From NCBI RefSeq assembly GCF_025996515.1, contig NZ_BLRH01000060.1, positions 124,001 through 188,000 on the forward strand: DNA of 64,000 bases. Direction: 5' to 3'. Position numbers and translations under genes: made by a program. A model generated the notes under the pieces. It was not told the origin of the DNA. It worked only from the letters and a program-made list of their open reading frames with translations, and ran no database searches. Positions 8,984-15,639 of the stretch are shown piece by piece (position 1 is the stretch's first letter; each line of letters begins with the position of its first letter). The stretch is from Rhizohabitans arisaemae. Lineage in GTDB: Bacteria > Actinomycetota > Actinomycetes > Streptosporangiales > Streptosporangiaceae.

Positions 8984-9694
8984 TCAGGCTCTCTGCCAGA
9001 GAGCCGGAACGTTGGGCGGCTCCCAACCGGTCAGCGCGGTGTGCGCCATGACGCACCGGTAGGTGAGGCCGCCGTAGGTGACTTGGGAACCGATGGAGTA
9101 CGCGGTTCCCGCCGCCCAGGTACCACCGGGGTTGGGCGGATTGGTGGGAGATGAGGTGGGAGTCGGGTCCGGGTCGGGGTTCCCGCCGCCGACCTGGAGG
9201 TCAACGCACGAGTAGAAGGCCATGGGGGTGTCGGCGATGTTCCAGATCGCGAGAAGCTTGATCCGGCCGCTTCTACCGCCCAGGCTGACGTTGTGCGTGA
9301 CCGTGGCGTTCGGCTGACGTCCGCCGTCGTCGAACACCGCGATTCGGCTTCCGCCGACGTAGTACTCCCACGTGCTGGTGGCGTGGCGAGCGGTCAGCCG
9401 CCAGTTGAAGCTGACCGAGTTCCCGACGCTCGTGGCGGGCCACGCCCTGCTGTCGTCGTTCAGCTGAGCGAACTGGGAGAGGCCACCGTGACAGTTCCGC
9501 TGGCCCTTCGGCCCTTCCACACTCTGGGGTTCGTAGATGATCGGGCCGCAGTTGGCGACGCGACCCTGGGCGCACATCGCCTGCCGACTGGGCGGAGACG
9601 AGATGTAACCGTGTGCCTGGGCCGGCGAAGCGATGAACACCGTGGCGCCGACGGCGAGTATCCCCGCCGCCAGCAGGGTGATCGTTCTTCGCAT
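8984..9694 (-). CDS. AA10 lytic polysaccharide monooxygenase with CBM5/12
   Basis: 236 residues. The signal peptide ends at AQA so that the mature protein begins with His28 (HGYISSPPSRQ), which with His104 (ARHATSTWEYY) would form the copper-binding histidine brace of AA10 enzymes. The catalytic domain runs to about residue 168, with the conserved AFYSCVDLQV end. A Pro/Thr/Asp linker (170-190) leads to a CBM5/12-type chitin-binding module (192-236, WAAGTAYSIGSQVTYGGLTY and a final WEPPNVPALWQ). The enzyme oxidatively cleaves crystalline chitin or cellulose; the CBM5/12 favours chitin. A strong AAAAGGAG site precedes the ATG. A palindrome 38 bases upstream may be its operator. Confidence 0.93.
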   Translation of the reverse strand: MRRTITLLAAGILAVGATVFIASPAQAHGYISSPPSRQAMCAQGRVANCGPIIYEPQSVEGPKGQRNCHGGLSQFAQLNDDSRAWPATSVGNSVSFNWRLTARHATSTWEYYVGGSRIAVFDDGGRQPNATVTHNVSLGGRSGRIKLLAIWNIADTPMAFYSCVDLQVGGGNPDPDPTPTSSPTNPPNPGGTWAAGTAYSIGSQVTYGGLTYRCVMAHTALTGWEPPNVPALWQRA

Positions 9695-9731
9695 GTCGTA
9701 CTCCTTTTGCTGGGGGGTGGCCTAAATTTAA

Positions 9732-9744
9732 AGGAAAGTTTCCT
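9732..9744. promoter_or_regulatory. Palindromic operator candidate upstream of the AA10 gene
   Basis: AGGAAAGTTTCCT is a perfect palindrome around a central G, embedded in an AT-rich patch 38-50 bases upstream of the monooxygenase ATG. Its position fits repression or activation of the promoter. I do not know the cognate regulator; it is unlike the DasR site. Confidence 0.5.
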
Positions 9745-10120
9745 ATCAGTAAATACCGCTTGACCTGATTCCCAGCCCTCTCCCAGCCTGCATCGTTCCA
9801 TTCCCCGCCACACCCCCACCCACCGGCAAGAAACCTTCCGATTCCGGCCCAATGGCCTGGCGCACCCGGCGGAAAACCGCACCCCTGCACAACCCGCAGA
9901 CAGACGTTTCCCGCGTTGACCAGCTCAAGGCCGACTGGACATCGGCCGAGCACCGCCCCCAGCAGGCGACCTCCATGCCTTGTCCCGCAAACACGGCGCC
10001 GATCTCAGCCCACGAACACTCGCTCCATATCCACGCCGACCGCCCAATCGACATGCACCCGCGGTGCACCCGAACACGGCCGTGAGCTCGCTTCGGCGTG
10101 GTCGGGGATATAGATGACCG
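9745..10120. other. Intergenic region without a recognisable gene
   Basis: About 376 bases between the AA10 promoter and a short gene remnant. Base composition is lower in G+C than the neighbours. Short open frames exist on both strands but none has a plausible composition or homology. Confidence 0.5.
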
Positions 10121-10216
10121 ATGGACGCCGGGGAGTTGCACTCGCTTGTGGCGCTGCTGCGCAGCAGGACCACAGACCTGTACGACGTCGAGGACCTCAT
10201 CGGCAACCCTGGATGA
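10121..10216 (+). pseudogene. Possible N-terminal remnant of an ATP-binding protein gene
   Basis: A 31-codon frame beginning MDAGELHSLVALLRSRTTD, then LYDVEDLIGNPG and a stop. The opening resembles the start of actinobacterial AlbA_2/AAA_4-type ATP-binding proteins (a short helix, then a DVE-containing strand), where several hundred residues would normally follow. The remainder is missing. It lies at the edge of the degraded patch 10.1-12 kb. The match is weak and may be chance. Confidence 0.3.
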
Positions 10217-10348
10217 GCCCCCCGCCTAGCGCTTGGGCAACGACGGCGTGGACGGTGACCTGTGGCGCAGCCGAGTCTGAACCCGTCGGCCTGGTCGGAG
10301 GGTTGCGCTCTGCGGGTCATTGGGCATGTTTGACCAAGCGAACGGCTG

Positions 10349-10462
10349 CGCCGTCATCGGCGGAGGTAGGTCAGGACGGCCTGCACGCCGCTTGTGTACA
10401 AGGTCGTTGTCGCTCAGGCCGGCTGCGCGAACACGCGGTTGATGTGCTTGGCCACTGCGGCG
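10349..10462. repeat. 114-bp direct repeat, left copy
   Basis: Identical to 11461-11574 except for one base (A at 10400, T at 11512). It carries the 3' end of a minus-strand LuxR-type HTH gene. The two copies are 1112 bp apart and enclose the toxin-antitoxin pair. Confidence 0.95.
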
Positions 10463-10527
10463 ATCGCCGTGTGCGAGCACGTTGGTTTCGCGTAACGTGA
10501 GTCGCTCGATACGGTGAAGCCTCAAGC
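10349..10527 (-). pseudogene. Degraded LuxR-type HTH gene fragment, left copy
   Basis: Translated on the minus strand it reads RIERLTLRETNVLA, then a deletion of about 20 codons relative to the right-hand copy, then the VAKHINRVFAQ region, now out of frame. The tail VQAVLTYLRR, typical of the end of LuxR/NarL domains, survives in another frame. Only the last part of the HTH domain is represented. It is downstream of the antitoxin gene. Confidence 0.75.
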
Positions 10528-10601
10528 CCGGCGATGGAGCTTTGAACCTGACCGGGCTTCGCCGACACCGCAACCACCTCACAGTCGCCTTGCAGACTGT
10601 G

Positions 10602-10922
10602 TCAGCTGACTTTGAGCTGCTCGTCTCCGAAATCGGCGACAAGTTTGAGGGTGCCCCCCAGCGCGGCGACATAGCGGTCCAGTACCTCACGCGTGGATAC
10701 ATCGCCCTTCTCGATCTGGGAGATACGAGCGACAGATACGTTCATGCGATCAGCAACCTGTGCCTGGGTGAGCCCTCGACGCTGCCGCATCTCGGCCAGC
10801 CGCCAGCCCTGAGCCTCTTCACGCAGCTGACGAACCTCGTCTTCGAACTCCTCGGCGCCCCCCGCGGTCTCCACCGCGCGCTCCAGATGCCCGCTGTCGC
10901 GCCACCTGCGATAGCTGCTCAT
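10602..10922 (-). CDS. Xre-family antitoxin of a RelE/HigB-type module
   Basis: 106 residues. The helix-turn-helix spans about 42-95 (RLAEMRQRRGLTQAQVADRM, then SVARISQIEKGDVST and LDRYVAALGG), a Cro/C1 type. The N-terminal 40 residues are charged and probably contact the toxin. Its ATG overlaps the toxin stop by four bases (ATGA), so translation is coupled. It should neutralise the toxin and repress the shared promoter. The toxin-first order is that of higBA operons. Downstream, AAGCCCGG and CCGGGCTT near 10526-10561 could form a weak terminator hairpin. Confidence 0.88.
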   Translation of the reverse strand: MSSYRRWRDSGHLERAVETAGGAEEFEDEVRQLREEAQGWRLAEMRQRRGLTQAQVADRMNVSVARISQIEKGDVSTREVLDRYVAALGGTLKLVADFGDEQLKVS

Positions 10923-11296
10923 CTATCCATCTCCTTTTGCCGATCTACCAGGTAGAACTCATAAAGCCGCTCGGCTCGTGGTATCGCCTCGCGATACCAC
11001 CGTTCCCAGTTACCGGCCTTGTCCCCGGCAACCAGCAGGATCGCAGCGCGCCACGGATCGAAGACAAACAGAATCCGGATCTCGCTACGCCCGATCGATC
11101 CGGGACGCAACTCCTTCAAATTCGGGATCTTCGAACCGGCGACGGTGTCCACCAGCGGGCGACCCTCAGACGGACCGTTGCGCTCCAGCACCAGAATCGC
11201 CTGGTTCACGAGCTTGTGCGTCTGCCGATCGATCTCGTATAGCTCCTCCAGGAACTCCCCAACCTCATCGGTAAAGAAGATCTCCCACTCGTCCAC
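10919..11296 (-). CDS. RelE/ParE-superfamily (HigB-like, phage Gp49-like) toxin
   Basis: 125 residues from a GTG start preceded by AAAGGAG; the open frame extends to 11455, but that part has no ribosome site and runs through the promoter. Family features: VDEWEIFFTDEV at the start, the GSKIPNLKELRPGS core, and GRSEIRILFVFDPWRAAILL followed by GDKAGNWERWYREAIPRAE. These belong to the Gp49-like toxins that cut mRNA on the ribosome. It heads a two-gene operon with the Xre antitoxin. An inverted repeat 24 bases upstream is the likely autoregulatory site. The module is bracketed by a long direct repeat, suggesting insertion or duplication. Confidence 0.88.
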   Translation of the reverse strand: MDEWEIFFTDEVGEFLEELYEIDRQTHKLVNQAILVLERNGPSEGRPLVDTVAGSKIPNLKELRPGSIGRSEIRILFVFDPWRAAILLVAGDKAGNWERWYREAIPRAERLYEFYLVDRQKEMDR

Positions 11297-11319
11297 TGCG
11301 ACTCCTTTGTCGCCGATAC

Positions 11320-11335
11320 TTAAGGATATCCTAAA
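11320..11335. promoter_or_regulatory. Operator candidate of the toxin-antitoxin operon
   Basis: TTAAGGATATCCTAAA, with a perfect AGGATATCCT core and 7 of 8 base pairs matched, lies 24-39 bases upstream of the toxin GTG. Xre antitoxins commonly bind such sites to autoregulate. Confidence 0.6.
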
Positions 11336-11460
11336 CTTATCCGTGTGAGCCAAGGAGAGGATTCCGCCATGTCGGCCAGCCTGTCCCAGACACGGCTGAG
11401 CTGCGTCGGCAAACCGTTCCACCCATAGCTCGGGAGGAACAAGTGACTCAGGCAAAGGCT

Positions 11461-11574
11461 CGCCGTCATCGGCGGAGGTAGGTCAGGACGGCCTGCACGC
11501 CGCTTGTGTACTAGGTCGTTGTCGCTCAGGCCGGCTGCGCGAACACGCGGTTGATGTGCTTGGCCACTGCGGCG
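11461..11574. repeat. 114-bp direct repeat, right copy
   Basis: 113 of 114 bases match 10349-10462. The copy sits within the 3' end of the right-hand LuxR pseudogene. Confidence 0.95.
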
Positions 11575-11762
11575 TCGCTGATGACGAGTTCCGCGGCGGT
11601 CGCGATGTTCGTCCGGCCTTCGGCCGTGAGTGCCAGCACTTCGGTTTCGCGGGGCGTGAGCTGCTCGATGCGGTCGCGCCGTCCCAGGAGTCGGCGTACG
11701 ACGTGCGGGTCGATCACTTCGCCGCCCTCCGCGAGGGTTTCAAGAGCGGCGAGAAACGCGAA
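11461..11762 (-). pseudogene. LuxR-type HTH gene remnant, right copy
   Basis: Minus-strand translation gives a recognisable C-terminal NarL/LuxR domain: LAEGGEVIDPHVVRRLLGRR, then IEQLTPRETEVLALTAEGRT, then ISDAAVAKHINRVFAQPA and a stop. A one-base slip before the stop and another in the following bases separate the expected final residues VQAVLTYLRR from the frame, and this copy also has an in-frame TAG. The receiver half is absent; upstream the frame runs into a hairpin array. It was once a response regulator or LuxR-family regulator. Confidence 0.75.
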
Positions 11763-11842
11763 CTTGCGTCCCGCCAAAGGAAGCACCAAACCCCCTGACC
11801 CCATCACGAAGCGCAAGCCCCCCAACCACCCCACCCCAACAA

Positions 11843-11988
11843 CCCCCCAAAGGGGGGCAAGGGGCAAAGCCCCAAACAGCAGACAACCAAGCCCACCCAC
11901 AGGGGGCAAGGGGCGAAGCCCCAAAGCTCGGGGGCGGAGCGTGGAGGCGAAGCCTCCACAAGTGGGGTTCCAGGGGTCATCCCCTGGA
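11843..11988. repeat. Array of five close-packed perfect hairpins
   Basis: Successive inverted repeats: CCCCCC-AAA-GGGGGG (11843-11857), GGGGC-AAA-GCCCC (11861-11873), GGGGC-GAA-GCCCC (11910-11922), GTGGAGGC-GAA-GCCTCCAC (11941-11959) and TCCAGGGG-TCAT-CCCCTGGA (11969-11988). Loops are three or four bases. The array follows the ssrA terminator in the direction of ssrA transcription and has fused with the upstream end of the LuxR remnant. Confidence 0.85.
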
Positions 11989-12010
11989 AAAATACAAGGA
12001 GATAGCGAAA

Positions 12011-12030
12011 TAGCCCCCGAAACGGGGCTA
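12011..12030 (-). terminator. ssrA terminator
   Basis: TAGCCCC and GGGGCTA form a 7-bp stem with a 6-base loop, 14 bases past the tmRNA 3' end, followed on the minus strand by TTTCGCTATC. Confidence 0.7.
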
Positions 12031-12043
12031 TGAGCACAGTAAG

Positions 12044-12426
12044 TGGAGGTGGCGGGAATCGAACCCGCGTCCTTCGGTACCAAGACAGGGCTTCTCCGGG
12101 TGCAGCCTGCTGTGTTTTTCTCAGCCCCGGCGATCACGCAGGCGAGTCGCCGACGGGCTCAGTCACTGTTTGGTTTCCCCTTCACCCCCGTGACCGGGCT
12201 GAACGGTTGAGCCTCCTAGCGATGCTAGACCCCGGGCCGGAGGCGCTCCCGGGCTAACAGGTCAATTCTCTCGCTTAGGCAGCGAGAGCCAGGCGAGCCT
12301 GGCTGACCGGAGTGCGCGTTTCATTGGCACTTATTGTTTACGATCGCGGATTTACGAGGTCGCCATCGCAGCCCTCGACCCGCTTCCCCATGCCTCGACA
12401 TACCAAAGTCGAAACCGATCACCCCC
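12044..12426 (-). ncRNA. ssrA: Transfer-messenger RNA (tmRNA)
   Basis: About 383 nucleotides. The 5' end GGGGGUG pairs with CACCUCC near the 3' end to form a 7-bp acceptor stem, followed by discriminator A; CCA is not encoded (CUU follows). The T-arm GCGGGTTCGATTCCCGC and the 5' GATCGGTTTCGAC signature are clear. The internal reading frame, 12328 down to 12275, encodes ANETRTPVSQARLALAA and ends in UAA, so the tag ends in the protease-recognised LALAA. With SmpB it rescues stalled ribosomes and marks the nascent chain for degradation. smpB is 2.7 kb upstream on the same strand, with only a PBP-like gene between. Confidence 0.97.
12275..12328 (-). other. tmRNA tag reading frame
   Basis: Resume codon GCC, 17 encoded residues (ANETRTPVSQARLALAA) and stop UAA. 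With the uncoded alanine from the charged tmRNA the full tag would be 18 residues, long compared with the 11-residue E. coli tag but similar to Streptomyces tags. Confidence 0.9.
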
Positions 12427-12651
12427 CTGTTCAGTTGTTTAGCTCGCTCAGTATAACCGCTTCCGCCTACCGATCATTCCTGACGATGCGGGGCCGGTGG
12501 TGTGGCAGGCCGGGCGGGTGCCTTTGGCTGGAGTGGCAGGTGGGGCCTGGCTGACGGGTGATGGAGCGGCCGGGATGTCCCCGACGTGATCCGGAACCGG
12601 ACTCCTGCGACCTCACCCGGCCCAGACCGCTGCGGCCGCACGGCGCCCAGG

Positions 12652-12701
12652 TGATCATTGCGGTGTGTGCACCCTGTGCGGTGCGGACAGCATAACGATC
12701 A
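12652..12701. repeat. 50-bp palindromic element, copy 3
   Basis: Begins TGATCATTGCGGTGTG and ends GCGGACAGCATAACGATCA. Copy 4 begins 132 bp further on. Confidence 0.85.
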
Positions 12702-12783
12702 TGCGGCGTCGAAGGTACGGACCGCGCCGGGCCGAACCTGACGGGCCCCGGCCCGTACGGCCGCAGCCCGTACAGTGCCCCAG

Positions 12784-12833
12784 TGATCATTGCGCTGCGC
12801 GCAGCCCCAAGGGTGCCGACAGCGCAATGATCA
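12784..12833. repeat. 50-bp palindromic element, copy 4
   Basis: Begins TGATCATTGCGCTGCG and ends GACAGCGCAATGATCA. The outer 12 bases of each arm are perfect complements. Position 6 is A and position 45 is T, whereas in copies 6 and 7 they are G and C, a compensatory change. Confidence 0.88.
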
Positions 12834-12908
12834 TCCGATTCCGGATGCGGAGCTTGCCCCAGGCTGGTCTTGGTGGCGTTCCCAGGCTTGGCCGACACAA
12901 CGTCCGGG

Positions 12909-12958
12909 TGATCCCTGTGCTCTGTGCGCTCTGTGAGGTGCGGACAGCACAACGATCA
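12909..12958. repeat. 50-bp palindromic element, copy 5
   Basis: Begins TGATCCCTGTGCTCTG and ends GCGGACAGCACAACGATCA. It starts 125 bp after copy 4. Confidence 0.85.
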
Positions 12959-13211
12959 CGTGGCGACGCCGGTGCCGGACCGAGTAGCCGGAGTCCAGAA
13001 AGGGCTGTGGTGAACGCCGTAGGCCGTACCGGGTGGCGAAACTCCCGGGGAGACGGCCTTGCGCGCATCTCCCCGGGAGCCGACCGGCAGGGTCGGGCCG
13101 GTCTGGACGGCAGGGCTTCCCCCGAGATGAAGCCCTGGAACCATCACGGTGACTGAGCCCGCAACCCCCCGAGCGGTACTCAGTCATTGGGGAAGACGCC
13201 GTTTTCGGGGT

Positions 13212-15080
13212 CTATGGTTGCTCGGCGGAGGGAGAATTTTCCACGGCGGTGAAGAACCGGTTCGCGATGGCCTGCGCGGCGCTGCTCGGCCCGGTGCCGA
13301 CGAGGACGGAGATCGCGATGTCGCCTTGCCAGCCGACGAACCAGGAGAGCTGTTTCGCCCGTTCGCCCCGTTCGGTGTAGGTCACGCTGGAGGTGATTCC
13401 GGCGGCCGGTCCGGGCATGGTGGCCCCCATCATGACCTGCAGTGCGCGGGTGGCCACCGGGTCGAGGGGGATCTCGTTGGCTTTGGGTCCGTCGGGTGCG
13501 GGCTGGGTGACGAGCTGGGGCGGACGCCAGCGACCGGTTGCGACGGCTCCGGCGACGAGCGCCATGGCGAGTGGGCTGACCCGGACGGTCTGCCCGGTCA
13601 TGATCCCGGCTTCGGCGGCTTCGCCGTTCGCGGCGGGCAGCGCTCCGGAGAACGATTTGAGGGGGAGGTTCCAGTCGGTGGCCATCCCGAATTTCGCCGC
13701 GGCCTGGTTGAGCGCGGCGCCGGAGACCCGCCGGGACAGACCGGCGAACGCCGTACCGCAGCCGAGGCGGAAGTTGTCCCGCAGGGTCGGGGTGGTGCCG
13801 TTGACCGGACCGGTGTAGCTGAACCGCTCACCGCCGACGGTTCGATTCGGCGGGCAGGGGATGGGCTGGTTGAGCTTCACCCCCGCTTTGAGCAGGGCCT
13901 CCATCGTGATGATCGAGAAGGCGGTGCCCGGGGGGTAGCGGCCGGCGAGCACGTCGCGCTCCTGGTGGAGGTCCCCGTTGGACCCGATGGCAAGGATTCT
14001 CCCGGTGGACGCCTCCACGGCGACCAAGGCGGTGGGGAACTGGCCGAGGATCGACTGCTGGGCCGCGGCCTCCACCGCGCTGTCGATGGTGGTTTTGACC
14101 GGGGCGTTCTTCTTCGCCTCCCAGGAGGCGAGGGTCGCCACTTCCCGGCCCTGCCCGTCGAGGGTGACGACTTTGACGCTGGTGGATCCGGCGAGCCGGT
14201 CTTCGTACCGTCGCTGCAGCCCGGTCTTGCCCACGGTGTCGCCCGCCTGGTGCGGGCCGCCGAGCTGCTGGGGGGTGACCGCGCCGACGGTGCCGACGAT
14301 GTGGACGGGGTGGGTGGGGGCGACCGGCGCCCTGTCTTCCGCGATCGTCAGGCCGGGGATGGAGCCGAGCCCGGAGCTGAGTTTGCCGTAGCGGGCGCGG
14401 TCGAACGTCGCCAGCGCCACGAAGTCGTTCGGCGGAGCCGATCTGATCTTGCCGAGCAGCCGATCCTGGGCGAAGCCGGTCACTTTGGCGAGCTGCGTCG
14501 CCGTGGTCGCGGGATTCTTGAGCTTGGCCGGATACACCCCGGCCACGTAGATCGTGGCGTTCTCCTGCAACGACTTGCCGGTACGGTCTTCGACGGCTTG
14601 CCGGTACGCGGGTGTCTCGATCACGGCGAGCCGCTGCCCCGGCTTCAGCTGCGGGTGGATGATCTCCGGGCTCCAGCGCACCTTCCAGGCCCCGTCGATG
14701 AGCCGGAGCGGCAGTTTGCCCTGGTAGGTCCAGGGTGGTCCGTTCTCACCGAGGTCGACCCGGGATTCGAACCGGGCTTCGGCGTTCTCGCCGTCGAAGT
14801 TCAGGGAGAGCAGGGAGAACCGGAACGAGGCCACGTCCAGCTGGAAGCTCGCCTGTTCCAGGGCTTTGGCGACCACTTTGGGGTCGGCGTCGGTCCGGCG
14901 CGCGGCTTCGTCGTACGCGCCGTTCTGCCAGCCCACCAGGAACTGCTTGACCGCGTCCTGCGGTGAGGGTTCGGCGAAGCAGCCGGTGAGCGTCGTGCCG
15001 GTGACCGTGCAGGCGAGGGTCGCGGCGAGGAGACGTCGCCGCCGGGGCGCCGGTGAGCCCCGGCGCGAAGCCCGTACCAT
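13212..15080 (-). CDS. Penicillin-binding-protein homologue with degenerate active site
   Basis: 622 residues, predicted lipoprotein (LTGC, Cys34). Order: NTF2-like MecA_N domain (about 38-140), PBP dimerisation-type domain (about 150-300), transpeptidase-fold domain (about 325-615). In an active class B PBP the first motif reads PGSTFK; here the same place is YPPGTAFSIITM (383-392), so the SxxK nucleophile and lysine are Thr386 and Ser389. The SxN site (SCN in relatives) is GCG at 440-442, and where KTG should be there is ITSSVTYTE (562-570). All three catalytic motifs are lost while the fold is intact, which suggests a scaffold or sensor role, not cross-linking. The ATG follows the smpB stop immediately, so the two are translationally linked. 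Confidence 0.85.
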   Translation of the reverse strand: MVRASRRGSPAPRRRRLLAATLACTVTGTTLTGCFAEPSPQDAVKQFLVGWQNGAYDEAARRTDADPKVVAKALEQASFQLDVASFRFSLLSLNFDGENAEARFESRVDLGENGPPWTYQGKLPLRLIDGAWKVRWSPEIIHPQLKPGQRLAVIETPAYRQAVEDRTGKSLQENATIYVAGVYPAKLKNPATTATQLAKVTGFAQDRLLGKIRSAPPNDFVALATFDRARYGKLSSGLGSIPGLTIAEDRAPVAPTHPVHIVGTVGAVTPQQLGGPHQAGDTVGKTGLQRRYEDRLAGSTSVKVVTLDGQGREVATLASWEAKKNAPVKTTIDSAVEAAAQQSILGQFPTALVAVEASTGRILAIGSNGDLHQERDVLAGRYPPGTAFSIITMEALLKAGVKLNQPIPCPPNRTVGGERFSYTGPVNGTTPTLRDNFRLGCGTAFAGLSRRVSGAALNQAAAKFGMATDWNLPLKSFSGALPAANGEAAEAGIMTGQTVRVSPLAMALVAGAVATGRWRPPQLVTQPAPDGPKANEIPLDPVATRALQVMMGATMPGPAAGITSSVTYTERGERAKQLSWFVGWQGDIAISVLVGTGPSSAAQAIANRFFTAVENSPSAEQP

Positions 15081-15548
15081 CTAGTCCCCCCGCCCCCGAA
15101 GGGCCCGCTCCACGTCCCTCTTGGCCTGGCGGGCCGCGAGGTCGTGGCGCTTGTCGTAGGTCTTCTTTCCCCTGGCCAGGCCGATCTCCACCTTGGCCCG
15201 GCCGTCCTTGAAGTACAGGGCGAGCGGGACGAGGGTGAGACCCTGCTCCTGGATCTTGCTGATCAGCCGGTCGATCTCCAGGCGGTGGAGGAGCATCTTG
15301 CGGGGCCGGCGGGGTTCGTGGTTGGTCCAGGTGCCCTGGGTGTACTCGGGGATGTGGATGTTCATCAGCCACACCTCCCCGTCCCGGATCTGGGCGTAAC
15401 CGTCGATGAGCGAGGCCCGGCCGGCCCGCAGGGACTTGACCTCGGTACCCGTGAGAACAAGCCCCGCCTCGTAAGTGGCGTCCACGTGGTAATCGTGGCG
15501 GGCGCGCTTGTTCTGGGCGATGAGTTTGCGCCCCTTCTCACGTGACAC
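15081..15548 (-). CDS. smpB: SsrA-binding protein
   Basis: 155 residues, the usual SmpB length. Recognisable blocks: [20 protein letters not shown] near the start, [14 protein letters not shown], the [14 protein letters not shown] strand and the basic C-terminal tail [19 protein letters not shown] that mimics the tRNA anticodon arm in the decoding centre. SmpB carries alanyl-tmRNA to stalled ribosomes. It lies in the order ftsE-ftsX-smpB-PBP homologue-ssrA, a common actinobacterial arrangement except for the PBP-like gene. A 91-base gap separates it from ftsX. Confidence 0.97.
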   Translation of the reverse strand: MSREKGRKLIAQNKRARHDYHVDATYEAGLVLTGTEVKSLRAGRASLIDGYAQIRDGEVWLMNIHIPEYTQGTWTNHEPRRPRKMLLHRLEIDRLISKIQEQGLTLVPLALYFKDGRAKVEIGLARGKKTYDKRHDLAARQAKRDVERALRGRGD

Positions 15549-15639
15549 GGTTCAGCCTTCGCTCGATGGTCGGTCCGGTGGGTACGAGATTACCGCCACG
15601 AGACGGCGGCCTTGGCTTGTCGGCCAAGGCGGCCGGATC

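Larger units (their letters stand above)
12427..13211. other. Long intergenic region with three palindromic elements
   Basis: 785 bases between ssrA and the PBP-like gene. It holds the ssrA promoter region and 50-bp elements 3 to 5. I see no convincing gene; short frames on both strands are by-products of the palindromes. Confidence 0.6.

Noticed and set aside
9746-10320. Several 70-130-codon frames on both strands
   Set aside because: No ribosome site, unusual composition and no recognisable motif.
11297-11455. N-terminal extension of the RelE/HigB-like toxin
   Set aside because: It spans the operator and promoter region and lacks a ribosome site; the GTG at 11296 with AAAGGAG fits family length.
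11763-12137. Upstream extension of the LuxR remnant as a 203-residue protein
   Set aside because: The extension is the translated hairpin array and the tmRNA gene, with no protein homology.
14750-14790. ATTCGAAC resembling a tRNA T-arm
   Set aside because: It lies within the intact PBP-like coding sequence and lacks the other tRNA arms.
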